A stretch of 64,000 nt of DNA from Campanula takesimana (lineage: Eukaryota; Streptophyta; Magnoliopsida; Asterales; Campanulaceae). The position numbers were made by a program, and so were the translations under genes. This document shows positions 59,101 through 64,000 of this stretch, in pieces; the stretch's first letter is position 1; each line of letters begins with the position of its first letter. The notes below the pieces were generated by a model that saw nothing but the letters and a program-made list of their open reading frames with translations, had not been told where the DNA came from and ran no database searches. The stretch covers positions 744,001 to 808,000 of the forward strand of contig JAOWBW010000387.1 of assembly GCA_026119855.1 (NCBI GenBank). Direction: 5' to 3'.

Positions 59101-60985
59101 AATGGAGCAGCGAACTAGCATACCTTAACCCGATCAGAATCAGACAAAGGCCTCGAGACATCCCTATTGAGGAGCTGAGTTACAAATTCAATTACAGGCA
59201 GCGGTTCAATAAAAGCAGTGGATGACATATCTGCACCAATAGACCTTGTTAATGTTGTTATGGTTAGATATAACACCAATATACACTCAATGGCAATGAA
59301 AAATTATGCACTACTATAAAAAACAGGCTATCACAGTCGTACCAATATTTAGGGACAATCCCATCTGAGTAGGACGTATACTTTGGTAAAAACCACGCCA
59401 ACTTTCCAATCCCTCACCCAATGGCTGCCTTCGACCTAAATCAGGGGAATAAAAAGAACGTCCCACAGGACAATACCTGTATAAGATCATATTGGAAACA
59501 ACAATTAGGTATACACAATAAACATGCACCAAACTAATGAAAACCGACCATAACATGAGCAGTTCATTATTTGTACCTAGAAGTTGGTAATTCGCGCAGA
59601 ACAATATCAAGCACTTGAAGTGCTTCTTGAGGTGCATCAGCCTGCTTTCCCTGTAAAAACATTCCTAAATGATGCAGGTCGGCACGTGCAGCCAGTTTTA
59701 TCACAACTTTGAAGTCCCTTTCCCTCCTGCAACCATAGAAGAGTACAAGAAACAGGTCACTACAGTATATGGTACAGCTTCGTTCGTTAAGAGAAAGAAA
59801 GACTAGAAGCAAAACCTGGCACTGCCCGACCCATCATCTTCATCAATAAGAGTGATTTTGAACTCCTTTGTAACAAAGGGGAGAGGACCTGCCGTGTACA
59901 GACTTTTTCTTCCATCATATGCAGGAAGCCGCCTACCAAGATGAGATTCTCTGTATAATTTAACCAGCTGCTCCATCACGGCACGATTAACACCACGTGA
60001 TTGGACCTCAGGTGTAATTGTAACCTACCATCAGGAAGGGGTCCAACGTTAAAACAAGAAAAAAAAATGATACAAATGATAATGTTGAATACACCAGGTT
60101 AAATGAACTTACATCATACTGATGCAAATCCTTGTCTGGCAATTCTGCGAAAAAATGGTTAGCCTTTACAACACACCGAATACCGGTGCTACCCTTGCCA
60201 GGTCTAAGAGGGAATCGCATCGACTTGCTTGAGGCAGGGGCAGGTTGAATAGCCTGACTTAAAGACTCTTCTTGCTGCACAGAGAGAGTTTGAAGCTGCT
60301 GTGTCACTTCTGACGGTGTGGGTGTAGCCTCAGCTGGTGGCTGTGTGGAAAAGGAACCAGAAGGCTCGCTATGAACCACCTCTGCAGGTGGATTCCCATA
60401 TGCTATGGGCTGAGTCGTTATCCCAGCTTGATGGGGAGCCTGGGTTGCTTGGTGCAGCTCGGGAATTGATGGGCTCGACGGTCCACCAGAATAAGTAGAC
60501 CCTCCACCGCGGCGCTGGGATGGTGCACCACCTCTTGGATGCTGCTGTTGGCCTCTGCCTTGATAATGTTGCTCAGGAGGCCCGCCATAGAACTGCTGCG
60601 GGGCCATTCCACCGCGTTGGGGTCCTCCCCCACCACGTCCTCCACCATAACCTCCAGGCTGTGGAGCCCAGCCTCTCCCACCTCCTTGTTGATAGCCACC
60701 ATGTTGCTGCTGCTGCTGTTGTGCAGGTGGCCTTTGGCCACCCCCACCACCACGTCCACTGCCACCTTCCTGTTGCTGAGTAGATGGCCTTTGACCACCC
60801 CCACCACCACGTCCACTGCCACCTTCCTGCTGCTGAGTAGATGGCCTTTGACCACCCCCACCACCACGTCCACTGCCACCTTCCTGCTGCTGAGTAGATG
60901 GCCTTTGACCACCCCCACTACCACTCTCCTGAGGCTGTAAGCTCTCACCGCCTCCTGGAACTTCAGTTCTCCTCTTCCTCACCAT
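53125..60985 (-). CDS. AGO1: ARGONAUTE1, 21 coding exons
   Basis: It encodes the slicer of the RNA-induced silencing complex that loads miRNAs and siRNAs. Exons from the ATG: 60985-60113, 60024-59816, 59726-59577, 59476-59343, 59230-59124, 58770-58664, 58552-58414, 58340-58224, 57503-57396, 57323-57252, 55839-55717, 55623-55458, 55319-55060, 54956-54814, 54463-54401, 54303-54240, 54135-54000, 53905-53832, 53735-53641, 53534-53503, 53345-53125. They sum to 3,393 nt with consistent phases and give 1,130 residues, somewhat longer than the usual 1,050. The start MVRKRRTE is typical of AGO1. The Gly/Gln-rich N-terminus is enlarged by three 19-residue repeats. Then come ArgoN, PAZ (about 470-590) and PIWI (about 735-1075). 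The catalytic set is present in [17 protein letters not shown] and [11 protein letters not shown]. No damage is seen. Confidence 0.95.
53390..53417. repeat. TA microsatellite in the last AGO1 intron
   Basis: About 12 TA dinucleotides lie between the last two coding exons. Confidence 0.9.
54605..54745. mobile_element. Short MITE-like insertion in an AGO1 intron
   Basis: The left GTACCCGTGTCGACATGACA and right ACACTCGTACCCGAGTCC form imperfect inverted repeats. Inside is the palindrome ATTTTACACTA...TAGTGTAAAAT at 54652-54676, like the ends of the Mutator-like element at 48894. Confidence 0.5.
55351..55400 (-). repeat. 50-bp duplicate of an AGO1 exon end and its splice donor
   Basis: It is identical to 55700-55749, which covers the last 33 nt of coding exon 11 and the first 17 nt of the following intron. 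The copy lies in the intron between exons 12 and 13, and so places a second copy of a working donor there. Confidence 0.92.
56215..56475. mobile_element. Stowaway-like MITE in AGO1 intron 10
   Basis: The inverted ends TACTCCC(C/T)C(T/C)GTCCCA extend over more than 60 bp (GATAGTC, TTGACTTTT..., TTGGTGTCGATC) and leave a short loop. TA flanks both ends. Confidence 0.85.
56585..56824. mobile_element. Second Stowaway-like MITE in AGO1 intron 10
   Basis: The ends TACTCCCTCTGTCCCATACC and the reverse of GGTGTGGGACGGAGGGAGTA pair through ACTTTTGGTCAAAC and AACTTTGACTAACATTTTAT. Confidence 0.87.
60445..60465 (-). promoter_or_regulatory. miR168 target site in AGO1 mRNA
   Basis: The plus strand here, equivalent to the pairing miRNA, reads TTGCTTGGTGCAGCTCGGGA plus A. 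miR168 as I know it differs at only positions 2 and 14. On the mRNA the site codes for the PELHQA segment, as in other plant AGO1 genes. Feedback control of AGO1 by miR168 is established in Arabidopsis and is inferred here. Confidence 0.9.
60728..60904 (-). repeat. 57-bp coding repeats in the AGO1 N-terminus
   Basis: Repeat anchors at 60728, 60785, 60842 and 60899 are exactly 57 bp apart. They give three copies of a 19-residue unit ([19 protein letters not shown]). The copies are nearly identical at DNA level, so the expansion is recent. Confidence 0.93.
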
Positions 60986-62112
60986 GATGCAAGCTACAAC
61001 AAGCATAATGCATACCACTTAGTACCTTAAACTACATCCAATCAGAAGCTCAGACCAACTTAATAGCAGTAGGGTAGGAATGTTGTAATATGTGTGTGTG
61101 GGTGTAAATACAAAACACACCAATGTATCAACTCAGCTAAAATTGGTAACAAAGCCCAGATAGCAAATTCTTTGACGTCACATTGAATAATGACATAGAT
61201 AATCTAAGTAAGTCAGATACGAGCATAATCGATTGATGCAAAAGGAACCACTAAATCAAACATAAATAGAATATATGACTAAGAAAACAATTTGATAAAC
61301 AGGGAAAGAAAAACAAAAATATAAGTGTTGCTAACGAGAACATTAAATACCACATACTGAAAACAAAAAGAATAGCTGATAACCATCAGTTTACACAAGA
61401 CATATAGCCAAAATCAGTTCTAAAATTAATCCTCAACATATTTATGAACTCATGTAAGGGGCAAAATTAAAGAGTAACACAGTAGACATGGTACTCGGTT
61501 AAATGAATAAACGAAATAACAACCTAGTCATCGTCATTATAGCAAAACAACGAACAAATTACACTAGCAAACATGTACTTACTAAAAGTCTCAAGCCTAA
61601 AACTAGAAAAACAAAAAAATGCAGAGTAAAATATATATTAATATCGAAAAATCAACGGAAACTGAAAGCAAAAGCATTCAAAGAAAATCTAACCACAAGC
61701 AACAGGAAACCACAAACAGCAACACGATTAAGCTCCGATCAACCAAACAGACAACTGAGGACGTCGCTGCACAAGCAAAAACTCCTACCAGAATTCACAA
61801 ACATAAAAATCGAGGTACAGATCCGAACAATAACAGTAAGATAAAGCCGGAAAAGCCTAGATCCATAAACGATGACCGCCAAACCGATAGATAGCACATA
61901 AAAACAACAAAAATCGCCCTAGAATAGTGACAAAACAGCGAGAAATGCGCCGGAGTTGTAAAACCGCTTAAGTCTACCTCTAAACCGCCTCTGATAAACC
62001 GCTTTCCGGCGTCCGTCACCGTTGCCCGCTGTAAAGTAAAGTGAGGAAAAAGGCAAAATCCCTACCAAAACCAACCTAAGCGCAGCAGAACACTATTACC
62101 AGACTATATAAA
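60986..62112 (-). promoter_or_regulatory. AGO1 5'UTR with intron, and TATA-like box
   Basis: A minus-strand TATA-like TTTATATAG is at 62104-62112. A leader exon from about 62075 to 61978 ends at GAG|GTAGAC, and the acceptor TTGTAG is just before 60993, eight nt upstream of the ATG. AGO1 genes commonly have a 5'UTR intron. A TCAC repeat lies at 62124-62158, upstream of the TATA. Confidence 0.55.
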
Positions 62113-62491
62113 TTGCTCCCTCCCTCACTCACTCACTCACTCACTCACTCACTCACTCCTTCCTCTCTTTTTTTCAGATGCTTAAATGCTATGGCCAATT
62201 CCACTCTTCTTTAACTAGCTTGGGACATAGTAAAAACATAAAATTGAAAAATTGGCCACTTTTTATCAATTATTACCTTTCACAAACAGTTGATGTCTTG
62301 AGTAAAAGTTACTAGTTCTAACCCCATGCGTTGCACGGCGGTAATTGTATAATTTTACTGTAATTTAAATTGTTAGTATAAATAATGTCACAAAATTGGG
62401 AAAAAAATATTACTTCCTCCGTCCTTAAATGAGTGTTATAATTTAATTTTAAGGGACATAACCTTTTGTAAATTTTGGTGGCAAAAATGCA
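62113..62491. other. AGO1 upstream region with microsatellite and MITE remnant
   Basis: TCAC repeats lie at 62124-62158. A half MITE with CTTCCTCCGTCCTTAAATGA begins near 62413. No gene is visible. Confidence 0.6.
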
Positions 62492-62770
62492 TACTCCCTC
62501 AATCCCATTAGTTAGTTCACAATTTCATCATTAGGCGTCCCATTAGTTACTTCACACTTTCTAAAATGGCAAACAATCTTTACTATTCCATCCACTAATT
62601 CTCACTCCTATTTTACTTTTATACTCACAACACCAATCGATTCACTATTCCATACCCCACTTTCTCTTTCCTACCTCACTTTTCATACTCACAACACTTA
62701 CTACACTAACTTTTTTCTTAATTCGTGTGTAAATAGTAAATGTGAAGTAACTAATGGGACGGAGGGAGTA
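62492..62770. mobile_element. Stowaway-like MITE upstream of AGO1
   Basis: The ends TACTCCCTCAATCCCATTAG and the reverse of CTAATGGGACGGAGGGAGTA are inverted repeats that extend into GTTACTTCACA. TA dinucleotides are at both ends. Confidence 0.85.
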
Positions 62771-64000
62771 TGTAATCTTGTAATTGTCATTACAAACATT
62801 TACTATGTATATGTATAAAGATAATAACTCATACCACCTTGCAATATGTACAATCGCTGTTTACAATTTTTTTATTTTTTTTCCTCAACATAAATAAATT
62901 AAAGAAAAGAACTCATACGACATTGCAATTTGTACATACTTGACACACAACACAATTCTTTATTTCTAAAACATTAAGATGGTGTTAATGTTAATGGGAA
63001 GACCATATGTTTACTGGTAATTGGACTTGCACGGTGGTCATTGCACTTGCATGAGTCAGAAGAAACATGATACTTTTCATTATCATTTTTCCAAAGCAAA
63101 AACAATTTTGTCTGTATATGGTTCAGATATACTGATATATGTTTATTTCAAGAGACTTGTTAGTTGTTTTATTTCATACATTTGGACCAGGTTTAAAGAT
63201 ATAATAGTGCTCATCCGATTGGTTATGAAAATGGTGAGGTAAAGATGACTCCTATTAATATTTTGTCTCAACTCTCAACTTACCAACTTCCAAAGCCACC
63301 ATTCTCTGAATACTCATTTCTTCCTAAACTTAGGTTCTTACTTTACTCTTTAGTTTGTCCAAAACAAAGGTTTTTAGATGTTTTATTACTTAAAATTGAC
63401 TATTTGACTCACTTGTCATTTACACAAAAAAAAAAGTTATCTACCCACTTTATCTCTCCAACTTTTTCATACTCACAACAATTAGTTTTTCTTAAGCTTC
63501 ATGTGAAATCGGAATAACAACCTCAATCCGGGACGGAAGGAGTACAAAATTTGAACTGGAAATGAGCTCAAATTTTTTACAACAACCATTACGGCGGTAA
63601 ATGTATTCTTTTACCGTAATTTGAATAGACATTTAATGTAGGAACATAAACATTTATGTAGGGACTGAGCAACACCTTTGGAACATCCTTCATCGATAAC
63701 AAACTTCCCAATATTCATGGGACGAAATTTGATTTTAACAACACTATAAGTTTCAACATTTACCACACTTAATACTTTCACTTTGAAGAAAGCTTCAAGT
63801 CCAACACCTTTGGGAACGATTGTCCACCGGTGGGGAGCAACATCTTCTGCTGGGGAGAAGTCTGATCTGTGGGAAAATGCATCTGCCGGGGATGAGAGAT
63901 GACCATGTCGGTCGGGTGGCTGAACCTTTTCAGGTTTCCTACGTATCCTTGGAGGAATCAAGCCGGTCGTAGTTCAGAGTGGATAGGAAATGACCAAGGC
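62771..64000. other. Intergenic tail with a MITE half and the edge of another repeat
   Basis: I see no gene. 63400-63545 resembles the right half of the MITE at 62492 and ends GGGACGGAAGGAGTA. From about 63780 the sequence changes to GC-richer text. Its phrase GGTTTCCTACGTATCC...GTAGTTC resembles C's spacer near 33490-33535, so it may be the margin of a further retroelement. Confidence 0.4.

Noticed and set aside
60520..60940. Open frames on the plus strand opposite the AGO1 N-terminus
   Set aside because: They are shadows of the GC-rich, repeat-containing AGO1 exon. Their composition is His/Pro/Thr-rich with no domain.
63611..63961. Minus-strand 116-residue frame at the window edge
   Set aside because: No domain is recognised. 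The composition and phrases match non-coding retroelement margins, and the window ends too soon to judge.

Overview
The window is nuclear DNA from a flowering plant, most likely a eudicot. The evidence is an intron-rich ARGONAUTE1 gene with a miR168 pairing site, Ty1/copia and Tat-lineage Ty3/gypsy LTR retrotransposons, Mutator-like and hAT-like DNA elements, and many short MITEs with the CTCCCTCCGTCCC type of end. I could not determine the species. I saw no rRNA, tRNA or CRISPR.

Positions 1-43562 are one stack of nested retrotransposons, resolved here from target-site duplications. The outermost is copia element B (minus strand; its 3' half lies left of the window). Copia element A (376-13392, plus strand, same family as B) sits inside B's integrase with TSD AAAAC. 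Tat-type gypsy element C (17456-42653, minus strand) sits inside B's 5' LTR with TSD ATACA (left copy ATGCA). A different copia element, D (20132-30223, minus strand), sits inside C with TSD CATTG, in the first intron of a gene that C carries antisense to its own pol. B itself interrupts a Mutator-like transposase that carries a C-terminal OTU-type protease domain (43563-45576).

Most gag and pol genes are broken by stops, frameshifts or a 58-bp duplication. In contrast, the accessory genes look maintained. A carries a probable env-like gene downstream of pol with its own TATA box, leader and intron (8233-11427). C carries an apparently intact four-exon plant mobile domain gene (19814-32334) and a second antisense ORF (32874-33305), each behind a TATA-like box and a GC-rich triple-block module. 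All LTR families in the window carry clusters of short GC-rich blocks in otherwise AT-rich DNA. Block sequence is specific to each element or LTR subfamily, while spacing is conserved. I consider this the best candidate for an undescribed system.

From 45577 to about 53100 lie a decayed MAIN-like/plant mobile domain gene with two arrays of short palindromes (46011-46270 and 47989-48273), a hAT-like MITE, two Mutator-like non-autonomous elements and a Stowaway-like MITE. From 53125 to about 62075 (minus strand) is AGO1: 21 coding exons (1,130 codons plus stop), a 5'UTR intron, a miR168-complementary site and several MITEs in introns. The last 1.9 kb holds the AGO1 promoter, MITE remnants and, at the very end, what looks like the edge of another retroelement.
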